DNA of 64,000 bases from positions 15,797,796-15,861,795 of the forward strand of contig NC_045140.1 in the NCBI RefSeq assembly GCF_008831285.2, written 5' to 3'. The notes below the pieces were generated by a model that saw only the letters and a program-made list of their open reading frames with translations, had not been told where the DNA came from and made no database searches. Positions 29,641 to 40,426 of the stretch are shown here, one piece after another; the first letter of the stretch is position 1; every line of letters starts with the position of its first letter. A program made the position numbers and the translations under genes. The stretch comes from Nymphaea colorata (taxonomy: Eukaryota; Streptophyta; Magnoliopsida; Nymphaeales; Nymphaeaceae).

Positions 29641-30834
29641 GGCAAATCAGTTCGAAGAGGTACACAATGTCCAACAAAACATCGAGGATAGCTCAGTCCA
29701 GATGTATGAATATCAGTGGAAAGAGCCTTCCCTTTACTTCAGGAACAGGGTGTATGTTCCTCCTAAATCAAAACTGATTTCTTCACTCTTGGAAAAATTT
29801 CACGAGGCAAAGGAGCCTGGGCACCAAGGGGTTGAAGGAACCTGCCAAAGAATTAGGAGGACATTCTTCTGGCCAAGCATAAAGAGACGTGAGAAGTTAC
29901 GTACAAGCGTGTGAAATCTGTCAAAAGTATAAATATGAGACATTGAAACCAGCGGGACTGCTACAGCCCCTACGCATTCCACATAGGATTTGGGAGGATA
30001 CATCTATGGACTTTATAGAAGGGCTCTGAAAAAGTCCCAATTAGCCCTGGCCCACCCTTACTTAGCAAGGAGTTGCAAAAGTCTTTCAAGACCATGTTAG
30101 TATGCCGAAGTCCATTGTAAGCGATCGAGACCCACTGTTTTTTAACCAATTTTGGCAGCACTACTTTGCATTTGCAGGGCACCATTGAAGCTAAGCACTG
30201 CATACCATCCTCAAACGGATGGCCAAACGGAGGTCCTCAACCGAATTCTAGTGGCCTATTTGAGGTGCTAAACTGAACACCAACCACACAATTGGGTCGA
30301 CCATCTATCATGGGCTGAATTCTCATACAACATTTCCCACCAGTCAGCCATTAAAACATCACCCTTTGAACTGGTCTACAGGCGACCACCATCTGACTTG
30401 AGAAGGTTCCACCCTCAGTCAGATCAGCTGGACGAGGTTGAGGTGCAGTTACTTAGCCATGACCAAGTGTTGGACACTATGAAGTCACGTTTGGCCACAA
30501 CCCAGAATTGCATGAGCCAACAAGAGACATCGGGAGAAGGAATATATAGTGGGAGGTCTACCTGAAAACTCTCCATGCAGGGAAGGTTCCACGCAGAGCA
30601 GCAGGAGTCCATAAGTTTACTGCACGCTACACAGGACCTTATCAAGTGGTGCAGAAAGTAGGAAGAGTTGCCTATAAGCTTCGTCTACCAGATGGGTCAT
30701 CTATACACCCAGTCTTCCATGTTTCGTGGCTGAAACCTCATTTCAGCAGGATCTCACCGACTACACAGTCCACTGCCCACATCTCTGCAAGAGGGAATCA
30801 CTCCCTTTCGTGTACTGATACTATGAACAGTTAA
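29641..30834 (+). pseudogene. Gypsy element B, right part: integrase remnant
   Basis: Starting at a GANQFEEVHNV linker, the frame runs through YEYQWKEPSLYFRNRVYVPP, then EPGHQGVEGTCQRIRRTFFWPSI, the integrase zinc-binding region. Frameshifts follow, then [74 protein letters not shown] and the C-terminal [28 protein letters not shown]. It resembles element A's integrase but is clearly diverged and frameshifted several times. It is probably the continuation of the RNase H fragment at 1-559. I see no 3' LTR of B after it. Confidence 0.85.
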
Positions 30835-31859
30835 GGTTACTGGGCAATTTCATAAGCCCCCTCTCTATTTTTTCATAGGGAAGCTACAAAATCGTGTTCA
30901 TGCTATTGAATATACTATCACCTCACTTAAAGTGATGAAATCAAATATACACAACAACCACATGTAAATAAAAGACACAACAAAGCAAATCCTGACTGCA
31001 GGACAGTCATGAACAAATTGGTCCTGGAATGTTCTTTTTCAGTATATATCAGCATGGAAGGAAAGTATCATAAATTAAAAACAACTTGGCAGCACATAGC
31101 ATATGGCCTGTTAAACACATGTAGACATAATCTGAAGAAGAGAAGAATACTGTGCCTTCATAAGGAGCATAAGCAATGGACACAGAATCACAAACCAAGA
31201 GAGAGAGAGAGAGAAAGATACATATAATATTTTCTTAGCAACAAGGTTTTGCATTCATGTTTTACATAAACTTCTGCAAAGGCCACATACTTTGCATTGC
31301 CTCTGTATCATATCCCTAAAAACTGATTTGAAAGATACCTTGTTTCTGCAGCTCATAAAAAAAAAAATCAAAGGAGCATGATGAAGACCAACAAGTTGAC
31401 GAAAGACACAGAGTAGATAGTTACATACAGAATCAACCAGGATTTTTAAGAAAAATATCTCACAATAACATAAATATCTGCCAGCCAACTGTCTGAAAGT
31501 ATGCTGATTAGATTTTCTGCTATCAACCTTTAAACAGTTTTAACATAAATTTCCAATTTCCTTTACTCACTAACGAATAGGTTTTCACAAGATAATTTGT
31601 TGCTGCTCTCTCTCTCTCTCTCTCTCTGATTTCGTGAAAGATATTTTCTCCTCCACAGAGGCAATTCATCCATGTCCTCTACAAAAATGAGTTCTTCCAA
31701 GAGATTATCCTCTAGAACACCATGATCATTGAAGTGTTCCGACTCATCCATTACCATATATCCTTCACCATCCACATACCTTTTTTCACCGAAGACAAGA
31801 GTAGTAACAGTATTAAGTTATTAAAGACGAATATTGTTACAACAGACAATGAGGTGCTA
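30835..31859 (+). other. No recognised gene
   Basis: AT-rich sequence. A 70-codon open frame on the - strand (31775-31563) contains an acidic run (LEDNLLEELIFVEDMDELPLW) that looks like it could be coding, but I do not recognise it. A short CT repeat lies at about 31605-31627. No LTR or TIR is evident. Confidence 0.4.
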
Positions 31860-32066
31860 CACCGGCCGGCGCATAAACCACATATGTCGTGCAGTTTTGC
31901 TACCTTGATAATGGTTAATTTACCAATACACACTTCATTTTCAAAAGCAGAAATCAACTGCTAAGGTTTCAATATGTGCACCTAGTGCACCCTCACCAAC
32001 TCTTTCAAACTAACTAATGTTGTATGTATTGTACGATACTGTATCACATGATACATGCTGCAATTT
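31860..32066 (+). repeat. Direct repeat, copy 1 (about 207 bp)
   Basis: Starts caccggccggcgcataaacc and ends gatacatgctgcaattt. It is about 95% like 32619-32820, with a 759-bp offset. Confidence 0.9.
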
Positions 32067-32479
32067 GTAGTGCAATGATTTTAAGCTTCAACTTTCAGTA
32101 TGCATTTTCCTGTGAACATATCTTACCACTGTTTCTAGCTAGTTTGGGTTACTGTCTTTTGTATTGGAAAGCTTGTTTCAGGTGTTGAAGAGTTTGTAGC
32201 ATAAACAATTTTTAAGCTTAACATTCAAGTGCTCATTTTCCTACGGATATATCATCTCGTACTATTTCTAGCTAGTTGGAAATGGTCAAACATATATTGG
32301 TAGTGTAGGATATAATAGTTGACGAAAAGCATGAAGAATGTTTATTTGAAAATTTATTTTGGGGGGTATTTCAGTTATTTTAACTAAAAAAATTAAAAGA
32401 AAATCGTAGGTCATGTGTGTGATAACTCCACTTTTACAAAAGGGTAAAAGTAGAGAAAGATGGAACCTTTTTCAGCACT

Positions 32480-32549
32480 TCCATCGCTGGGATTTGAACT
32501 CGCGTCTGGGTGTAAGCTACATATCGCAACTGAACTAGACGACAATGGA
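32480..32549 (-). mobile_element. tRNA-derived SINE-like sequence
   Basis: On the - strand there is a tRNA-like A box (tagttcagttgcg, complement of 32525-32537) and a B box (gagttcaaatccc, complement of 32489-32501). These are internal RNA polymerase III promoter elements at about tRNA spacing. The acceptor stem does not fold convincingly, so it is not a working tRNA. A tail with ctttctctacttttaccc follows toward 32430. Confidence 0.5.
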
Positions 32550-32618
32550 GTTGCAAGACGCACCAAACCAACAATTTAACTGCAAATGCCCTCAAAGCTG
32601 CCTACTCCACGTTCTGCA

Positions 32619-32820
32619 CACCGGCCTGCGCATAAACCACATATGTCGTGCAGTTTTGCTACCTTGATAATGGTTAATTTACCAATACACACTTCATTTT
32701 CAAAAGCAGAGATCAACTGCTAAGGTTTCAATATGTGCACCTGGTGCACCCCTCACCAACTCTTTCAAACTAACTAAAGTTGTATATATTATACTGTATA
32801 CATGATACATGCTGCAATTT
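32619..32820 (+). repeat. Direct repeat, copy 2 (about 202 bp)
   Basis: Second copy of the block at 31860-32066, with scattered substitutions and a few small gaps. The SINE-like sequence lies between the two copies. Confidence 0.9.
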
Positions 32821-33207
32821 GCGATACTACACGATATACCACCCATATCGGAAATAGGTGGGTGTCATATGTATAGTGCGATATATAGCCTGTATTATAT
32901 GATACGTGTCAATTTTGAAAAATAGTCGGTTAGAGTCCTCTCTTTTTCAAAATAATTTTTAGAATCATCTCCCTCTTCATTTCTGAACACATCTAAAAGT
33001 TGTAGGGAGGGGAGGTTGTGGCAATTTTGGAAAGAAATAATCGGTTTTACCATCAAATCGTCAATTTGAAGGTAGATTTGTGCAGAGGTGACCCGTTCTT
33101 ATTTTGAGAAAGAGGGTTTCTATGAAAGATGAAAATGAGAATGGAGATAATAGAGATTATGAATGAAGCTGTTTTCACATCTATAATAAGCTTACCATTA
33201 TGTATAA
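32821..33207 (+). other. No recognised gene
   Basis: AT-rich sequence with repeated cgata and gatac motifs (about 32820-32915). Similar gatac motifs resume after copia-3 at 37565-37610, so copia-3 probably split one repeat-derived stretch. The tataa at 33203-33207 is the copia-3 target duplication. Confidence 0.4.
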
Positions 33208-33373
33208 TGTTAAGACGTGTTTATATTGAGTATTAGGCTTGAGAGGGCACTTGTGTAATAATGTTTCTTTTAATGACTTTCTTGTAACTTTTTCCCTCTC
33301 CTCTAGTCTATATAAAGAGGAGTTAGGGTTTCTTTCGATGTTAATCAAAGATTAGTTCTCTTCAAATTTATCA
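33208..33373 (+). repeat. copia-3 5' LTR
   Basis: This 166-bp LTR starts tgttaagacg and ends atttatca. A ctatataaag TATA-like box lies near 33308. Confidence 0.95.
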
Positions 33374-33409
33374 TGGTATCAGAGCCAGAGCCGTCTCCTC
33401 CTCAGCGAG

Positions 33410-33840
33410 TTGTCGCCGACTGAGCGACGCCAGCCGCCGCCTGATCGGCGTCAACTGCCGCCGCCGCCTGATCGGCGTCAACTGCCGCCGCCTGATCGGC
33501 GTCAGCTGCCGCCGCCCGACCCATCCAAGCTGCCCCTCGTCGCCCTGCCCATCGCCGCCCTGCCCATTGCTGCCTGCCGCCGTCCTGCCCATTGCCGCTT
33601 GCCGCCATCCTGCCCATTGCCGCCTGCCGCCGTCCTGCCCATCGCCGCCGTCCGATCGTTTGTCTGCTGTCCCTCAGCCCGCCAGCCGTCCCGCAAGCGT
33701 TGCCTCAACCTGCGCACTCTGCCTGCACCCGCCTGCGCCCGTCCGCCTGCGCCGCCGCCGCCTGTGCGCTCTGCCGTTGCTCCACTGTCTGTTGCTGCTC
33801 CGCCCAGCAGACTGACCGCCTGCGCCCGTTGATGCTTCGC
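33410..33840 (+). repeat. copia-3 GC-rich leader repeats
   Basis: A tract of degenerate units built on cgcctgatcggcgtcaactgc (about 33440-33510), then gccgccctgcccattgccg-type units. This is a very high G+C island in AT-rich DNA. It parallels the leader of copia-1, though the repeat units differ. Confidence 0.8.
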
Positions 33841-33865
33841 CTGTTCTGCCAGCGTCCTCTCTTTT

Positions 33866-33975
33866 AGTCTGCTCTCTTTTACACAGCCGCCTTCTCGTCC
33901 AGGTCAACATGTCTTTCGTCCTCGTTCAGTCTGCTCTCTTTTACACAGCCGCCTTCTCGTCCAGGTCAACATGTC
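33866..33975 (+). repeat. 62-bp offset tandem duplication in the copia-3 leader
   Basis: A 48-bp segment (agtctgctctcttttacaca...caacatgtc) occurs at 33866 and again at 33928. Confidence 0.9.
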
Positions 33976-34090
33976 TCGTCTGATTGAATATTGGTTGCTA
34001 TCATCTTTATGATCTTTTCGTAGTTATCATCAAGCCCCTGGTCCGACCACTTCTACTGTTCCTACCGCTGCGAGTGCTTCTTCATCTGGT

Positions 34091-37000
34091 ATGTATTCTG
34101 CCTGTACAGTCTGCTCTGCTACTGACACTACAGATTGGCTTATTGATTCTGGTGCATCGACACATCTCTGTGGGGATAAGGCGCAATTCACCTCTTACGT
34201 CCCTACTCCACCGGGTCGTTCGGTTATTCTAGCAGATGGAAAATATTCACCAGTTGTTGGACATGGAGAGGTCCAACTTACTTCATCATTGCCGCTGCAA
34301 CACATTCTTCATGCACCAGAATTCCCCCATAGCCTACTTTCTATCAGTCACATTACCAGAGAATTAAATTGTCGTGCTATATTTGACTCTTCCTCTCTTG
34401 TGTTTCAGGATATACTGATGGGCAGGGTGATTGGCAGTGGCCGTGAACAGGGAGGTATCTACCGGCTAGTGCATTCCTTCCCCTTTGCTGGATCTACCTC
34501 GTCGGGGTCGTCCTCATCCTCGGCTTATACTTGGCATTTACGTTTTGGACATCTCCCGTTTCAGAAACTGCTGCATGTTCTCCCTCAGCTGTCTCATAAG
34601 TCTTCTTTTCAATGTGAGTCTTGTCAGTTAGGCAAACACCATCGGTCATCCTTTCCTCCGCGGTCCAGTAGAAGTAGCCACTCTGTGTTTGAGTTACTTC
34701 ATTTTGATGTTTGGGGCCCGAGTCGTACTCCTGACCTTCAGGGTCATCGGTATTATCTTGTTGCTGTTGATGATTACAGTCGTGTTAGTTGGGTTTTTCT
34801 TATGAAACACAAATCTGAAGCGGGTCATGTAATCAAAAATTTTATCAATGAAATTCTGACTCAGTTTGATACTTGTGTCAAGATTGTGCGCTCTGACAAT
34901 GCTCTTGAATTATGTGCTTCCTCTTTAGAACAATTTTTCCGGGATAAGGGTATCATTCACCAAACTTCTTGTGCCTATACCTCTCAACAAAATGGGGTTG
35001 CTGAAAGAAAACACCGACATATTCTTGATGTCGCCAGAACCATTATCATACACAACCATGTTCCCCATTCTTACTTGGGAGATGTTGTTCTTACAGCATG
35101 CTATCTTATTAATCGCATGCCGTCATCTGTGTTGGGAGATCTTATTCCTTTCTCTGTCCTTTTTCCTGACAGAGAATTGTTTTCTGTTGCCCCTCGTATT
35201 TTTGGATGTGTTGCCTTTGTTCAGTTGCTTGGTCCTGGGAGAGATAAGTTATCCCCTCGGGCTATCAAAACGATCTTTGTTGGTTATTCCCGCACTCAGA
35301 AGGGATATCGCTGTTATGATCCTTCTACTCGTCGATATTATGTGAGTGCTGATGTTACATTTTTTGAGTCAATCTCTTATTTCTCTCCCAATGGAAATCA
35401 ATTAAGGGTGCCTGAATTTAGTGATGAAGTCCACATTCCTTTACCTCTCATGAGTTGTTCACAACCAGTTGCTTCGCGTTTTGGAGCTATCTACCAACGT
35501 CGCACTAAACCTGTTGAACCTGCCCACAGTGCTCCTGTGCCTTCACCCAGCACGCCCAAGGTAATTCCTAAACACACAAATTCTGCTGACAATTCTTTAT
35601 GTGATGATACCACAGGGGACTCTCCAGAGCATGCTCCTGGTCCTCATATTCATGAACTTGATATGCCCATTGCTCAAAGGAAAGACAAATGCAGTTGCAC
35701 TTTGCATCCTCTCTCTGGTCATTTATCCATGGATAGACTCACTCCTACTTACCGACAGTTTGTCAAGGGACTGTCGGCTGTAGCTCTTCCACAGACTCCC
35801 ATGGACGCTCTTTCTGATCCCAAATGGGCCGCAGCAATGCAAGAAGAGATGGATGCTCTTCAGTCTAGAGGCACCTGGACACTAGTTACTCCTTCATCTG
35901 ATGCAGCTATTGTTGGTTGCAGATGGGTATTTACTGTTAAATACAGAGCAGATGGCAGTATTGAGAGATATAAGGCTCGCCTGGTTGCTAAAGGCTATAC
36001 TCAGACTTATGGGGTTGATTATTATGATACCTTCTCTCCTGTGGCACGACATGCTTCTTTACGGGTTCTTCTTGCTGTTGCAGTCAGCAAGAATTGGTCT
36101 CTATCACAGCTTGATGTCAAAAATGTCTTTCTGTATGGTGACCTACATGAAGAAGTGTATATGCAGCAACCACCAGGGTTTGTTGCTGAGGGGGAGTGTC
36201 AGAAAGTGTGCAGATTGAGAAAGGCAATTTATGTTCTGAAACAAAGTCCTCGAGCTTGGTTCCAAAAATTATTAGAGAATATTGAGAATGAGGGCTTCAG
36301 ACGTTCTTCGGCCGATCATTCCCTTTTTGTCAAGAAAACTTCTACAAGTACAGTGATAGTTCTTGTCTATGTTGATGATATCATTGTTACAGGGGATGAT
36401 ATTCAGGGAATTTCCAACATCAAGGATGTCCTTGGACGACACTTTGTCACCAAGGATCTTAGTGAGCTACGCTATTTCCTAGGTATTGAGTTTGCCAGAA
36501 ATCAGAAGGGTCTTATCATGTGTCAAAGGAAATACGTTACTGATGTTTTGCAAGAGACAGGTATGCTAGGATGTCGACCTGCCTCTACACCCATGAACAT
36601 CAATACTCGCTTGTATGATGATGATACTGAAGATGTTGATGCTAGACAATATAGAGGGATTGTTGGGAAGCTCCTATATATCACTGTTACTCGACCTGAT
36701 ATTGCCTATGCTGTCAGCAGAGTGAGACAATTTATGGATAAGCCCAAGAAAGTCCATTGGGATGCTGCTATGATGATTCTCAGGTATCTAAAAAATTCAC
36801 CAGGAACGGGACTCTTCTTTCAAAATGGTACATCTCTCACTATATCTGTGTATGTTGATGCTGATTATGCGGGATGTCACCTTGACAGAAAATCCACTAC
36901 TGGATTTTGTGTGTTTATTGGATCCAACTTGGTCACATGGAAGAGTAAGAAGCAGACAGTAGATCAAGTGCAGAATCTGAGTATAGAGCTATGGCTCAGG

Positions 37001-37314
37001 CTACTGCTGAAGTTATGTGGGTTAGATCTCTGATGTTGGATCTTACTGTGGAAGTGCCTCTTCCTATGCAATTGTTAGGTGATAACAAAGCTGCTCTGTT
37101 TATTGCTAATAATCCTGCTTTTTATGAGAGAACCAAGCATGTTGAAGTAGATTGTCACTATACCAGAGACATGATTCAAAAGGGGTTTGTAAGTACCTCC
37201 CATATTTCAACTACAGGGCAAACGGCTGATATTTTTACTAAAGCTCTTGCAAGAGGACCATTCCAAAGTTGTTGTTCCAAGTTGAGCTTGTTTGACATAT
37301 ACGCTCCAACTTGA
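34091..37314 (+). pseudogene. copia-3 Pol remnant, gag lost, frameshifted
   Basis: The open part starts in the protease region (TDWLIDSGASTHLCGDK). It continues through the HHCC zinc region (WHLRFGHL...CESCQLGKH), the integrase (FDVWGPS, RSDNALEL, NGVAERKH), the reverse transcriptase (YVDDIIVTG) and RNase H (VYVDADYAGC). The UBN2 gag and its zinc knuckle are absent. Near 36960 two bases appear to be missing within a VARSSAESEYRA motif; the frame then runs on in 36991-37314 to the DIYAPT end. Normally conserved residues are changed: VKNVFLYGD for VKNAFLYGD, IYVLKQSPRAW for IYGLKQSPRAW, and SYLGD for SYWGD. It is close to copia-2 in sequence. Confidence 0.92.
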
Positions 37315-37321
37315 GGGGGAG

Positions 37322-37487
37322 TGTTAAGACGTGTTTATATTCAGTATTAGGCTTGAGAGGGCACTTATGTAATAATGTTTCTTTTAATGACTTTTTTGTA
37401 ACTTTTTCCCTCTCCTCTAGTCTATATAAAGAGGAGTTAGGGTTTCTTTCCATGTTAATTAAAGATTAGTTCTCTTCAAATTTATCA
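37322..37487 (+). repeat. copia-3 3' LTR
   Basis: It is 166 bp, with about five substitutions relative to the 5' LTR. A ttgaggggga polypurine tract precedes it. Confidence 0.95.
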
Positions 37488-37492
37488 TATAA

Positions 37493-38584
37493 CATATTTT
37501 TTTATAAAAAAAATATTTTTAATTTCTTGATTTTTCTAATTTTTTTGAATTAAAAATAATTTTAGGATACAAATACGATACAATGCATCTATTGGCCGGA
37601 CTGATACGGCTTACAATATGTTTTTTACAACATTGAAACTAATCCTAGTTCATGACAAAAAAGAAAATTAAGGACAAATTTACTTCCCATGAAACCCAAG
37701 TTCCTTGCACCTGTTGAGGGCTATTTCTAATTAAGAATGATCTTTCTGAACTTTTTAATATTGTAAGCATCTGTTAGTTGAAAACATTCATTCGCATTAA
37801 TGGCCTGAGTTTCTAAAGGATCTTGAAAGTCAAAGGCGAGTTCTTGTTCGATTGCAGGAGCTGTGGATGCACTCACTCAGCTGAGGTTGACAATCAGGCT
37901 TCGTCTAACGGCAAAAAGAAAACAAAAAATCTATCCAGGCAGGAGACCTTCATCAAAGAAAGGCCTCGTCGGTCGTCACACAGAACGATTCGGGAAAAAT
38001 AACCTCCAAACAATAGTTTTTCCTTTTACCATATGTTGGACACAACTTCAATCGACAACGAAGGATAAGAATCGAAGACTATGTACTCCAGCAGTATGGC
38101 TTATGGATAACAAATATCAAGTGTTTGTACAAGATTTTATTGCATAGCGCAACAGCCTAGAAGCAAGCATGTTTGTGACAAATATAACATAAATCTAAAA
38201 CGCCACAGAATTTGGGTGTTTTCATAAAAGTTGGTCGCATGTACAAGCAGAATTTGTGTGACACATCACTGAACAATGCCCTTTAATGCAGTAAAAAGGA
38301 GAAAAAATAGAGACCACCGATCTTCTTGACAACATTTGCAGAAGGAAGCTGATTTGCGTCCCAGAGGTGCTACATTGACAGATAAAGAATTGGTTGAATG
38401 TCCTAAGTTCCTCTAGGACCTGAGGTTTCCCACTTACCATTCTCCTCTCGTTCTCGCTGTACCTGTCTCATCCGATCCCTTTTTTTATCGTCCTTTCTTT
38501 GTTTGGCGAGGGTTGCTGAAGAAGATTTTTTCTTGAAATGGGATATTCGTTCTATTATATGTTGCACCATGCTTCATTTGCATC
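37493..38584 (+). other. No recognised gene; includes the 3' flank of the CRM-protein gene
   Basis: AT-rich sequence. A 94-codon open frame at 37863-38147 has no family match. The part next to 38585 is the probable 3' untranslated region of the - strand CRM-domain gene. Confidence 0.4.
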
Positions 38585-39323
38585 TCAAGAAGAGCAGGGA
38601 TTGTCCATTGTAGATGGTGTCGGGACTGTGTTGTCCATTTGTTGTCCTATAGAATTACCCCCCTCCCCTCTCCAGATTATGATTTGTCCGTTCTTGAATA
38701 AGAGAGGAACACAAGGCACGAGATCCTGCATAGTGAGCCTATGAAGTATTATAATCATTTTTACGATATTATAATCATTTTTAAGATACTAGCAAAACAA
38801 TGCAACCTAAATACAAAATGTTCAAAAGATCAAGGCTGGTGAGAGATACCCTTAGCTTCACGCCAATCTTCTTGCAGTCGTTCTTTTCAACGTAAGTGCA
38901 GTCCAACCGCACTACCTCTTCCATCTTGAAGGCCTGTCGAACTTTCTCCACCACATTCACATATACACCATTTTGAGCTGAGTGTCAAAATGCATCGTCA
39001 CAACCATCATCACTACAACAACCATCTGATTCCTAACGAGTAAACTTTCTAACAAAATTGCAAGTTAAAGCCACACTCACTTAGCTTAATCAAAGCAGGT
39101 GAGTTGAGTCCCCTACTTCTCATCTCCTTTGTCTGTTCCAATGTTAGACCTGATGGTACATACTTCACCAGCTTAGGATAGATGGGAGCGTGGGGCTTCC
39201 AAAGCATGAGAGGGATGGCAGGTCGCTTCTTGGGGTCATAATGCCTGCCTCTATACAAAAGGAGGATGTTGGTCCTTCGAGAGATGACCTTTCCCCCAGT
39301 TTTGTCCTGCATGAAGAAGAAGT

Positions 39324-39379
<56 letters not shown>

Positions 39380-40426
39380 TTTTCAATTAAAAAAACCCTC
39401 AAATTTTTTGGTTAATTCAAGAGCCTTATTCTGAAGAGAGAACCACTGCTATTGCCAGAATCATTACCTCAAGATGAAAGCATACATTATCCATGTCCAA
39501 GGTGGGCACTCCCAGACACTTGATCCTTATGGCTTCTGCTCTCTTCCAATGGTTGTGGACGTCATCAAGCATGTTATGAGTTACACCACCCCTACCTTTT
39601 CTTTTCAAGAAAATAACGAGAATGACAAAAAAAAAAATGGTGACTGAGCATATTGGCTTTTGATGTGCATATGTTACAAGTGAATCAGAAACCTAGAAAG
39701 GTTGGAAAAATTTTCAATGGTTGAAAACTTGAGATGGCATGGTTGTGCAAAATGGTTTAAGAGTCAAAGGAGGGAGGATGGGGAGAGATGTTACATTTGT
39801 TTTCTGTATAGAATACCTAGATTAATCTGCCGCATGCAAGCACTATGACCGTACTTGTTGAAGAGCTCTTCCACTTCTCTTTCAGTCAAAGGCTCTCCAA
39901 GCACGCTCCTCTTCCACTCCTCCATGTTGAATGCCTCTGAGCCTGGGGCACCCATTGGTGTTGCAATCACAGGTGCTGACCACCCTGTCCATTTTCGGTT
40001 GAGCTTGCCAGGACCAAAGGGCGAGAATTTCGGCTCCCTAAAGCTAATGGGCTTCATAGAAGGGTTAGTCTCAGAATAGGAATATTGGAAGTCGAAGGGA
40101 AGAGAGGAGTGGAAAGGAGGCTCCTTGATGGAAGCTAATGTTGTTTTGGTGGCATACGTTTCATTGGTCAAAGTCAAACTTTGGGGGTCTTTCATCGTTG
40201 ACTTCTTCTTCTTTCTTATCTTTTCACTAGGAGGCATGGTGCATATTGGGGAGAAGGCAGGATCAGTAATGATGTCATCGCTTATAGGGAATACTACAGC
40301 TTCTTGTTTCATAGACTGAAGGTGGTAGAGATTAGAGGGACAATGATGATGAGTGATCAGGGGCCGCAGGTGTTCGAGTGAGAGTTGTCGCGATAGCATG
40401 AACTTCTTTTGAATCTTCAACGCCAT
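38585..40426 (-). CDS. CAF: CRS2-associated-factor-like CRM-domain protein
   Basis: This is a complete five-exon gene. Exons on the - strand are 40426-39817, 39595-39468, 39306-39081, 38977-38850 and 38725-38585. All introns are GT-AG and the exons sum to 411 codons (410 aa). The start is ATG at 40424-40426 (MALKIQKKF) in a good context. The N-terminus is Lys/Arg-rich, suiting an organelle targeting peptide. Then come FREPKFSPFGPGKLNRKWTG and two CRM domains: the first from INLGRGGVTHNMLDDVHNHW to NILLLYRGRHYDP, the second from NGVYVNVVEKV to CVPLLFKNGQIIIWRG. Between them is the family run IPLMLWKPHAPIYPKLVK. These proteins act in group II intron splicing in organelles. The length fits the mitochondrial CAF-like members better than the longer chloroplast CAF1 and CAF2 (inference). 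The frame is intact. Confidence 0.93.
39327..39376 (+). repeat. (GA)n microsatellite in intron 2 of the CRM gene
   Basis: About 24 GA repeats. On the gene's strand this is a CT tract ending about 20 bases before the exon 3 acceptor (atgcag at 39307), so it forms the polypyrimidine tract. Confidence 0.95.

Larger units (their letters stand above)
33208..37487 (+). mobile_element. Ty1/copia element copia-3 (defective)
   Basis: This 4,280-bp element has 166-bp LTRs (33208-33373, 37322-37487) that differ at about five positions, and a perfect target duplication, tataa (33203-33207 and 37488-37492). The PBS tggtatcagagcc is at 33374. It is about 1 kb shorter than copia-2 because gag is missing, and pol carries a frameshift. 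It needs proteins in trans to move. Confidence 0.95.

Noticed and set aside
32480-32549. A functional tRNA gene
   Set aside because: The A and B boxes are present, but acceptor and anticodon stems do not pair convincingly, so a SINE-like origin is more likely.
39049-39402. Open frames with Leu-Ser or Arg-Glu repeats at 39049-39402, 52165-52459 and 58129-58444
   Set aside because: The repeats come from GA/CT microsatellites in introns. Only the parts inside defined exons are coding.
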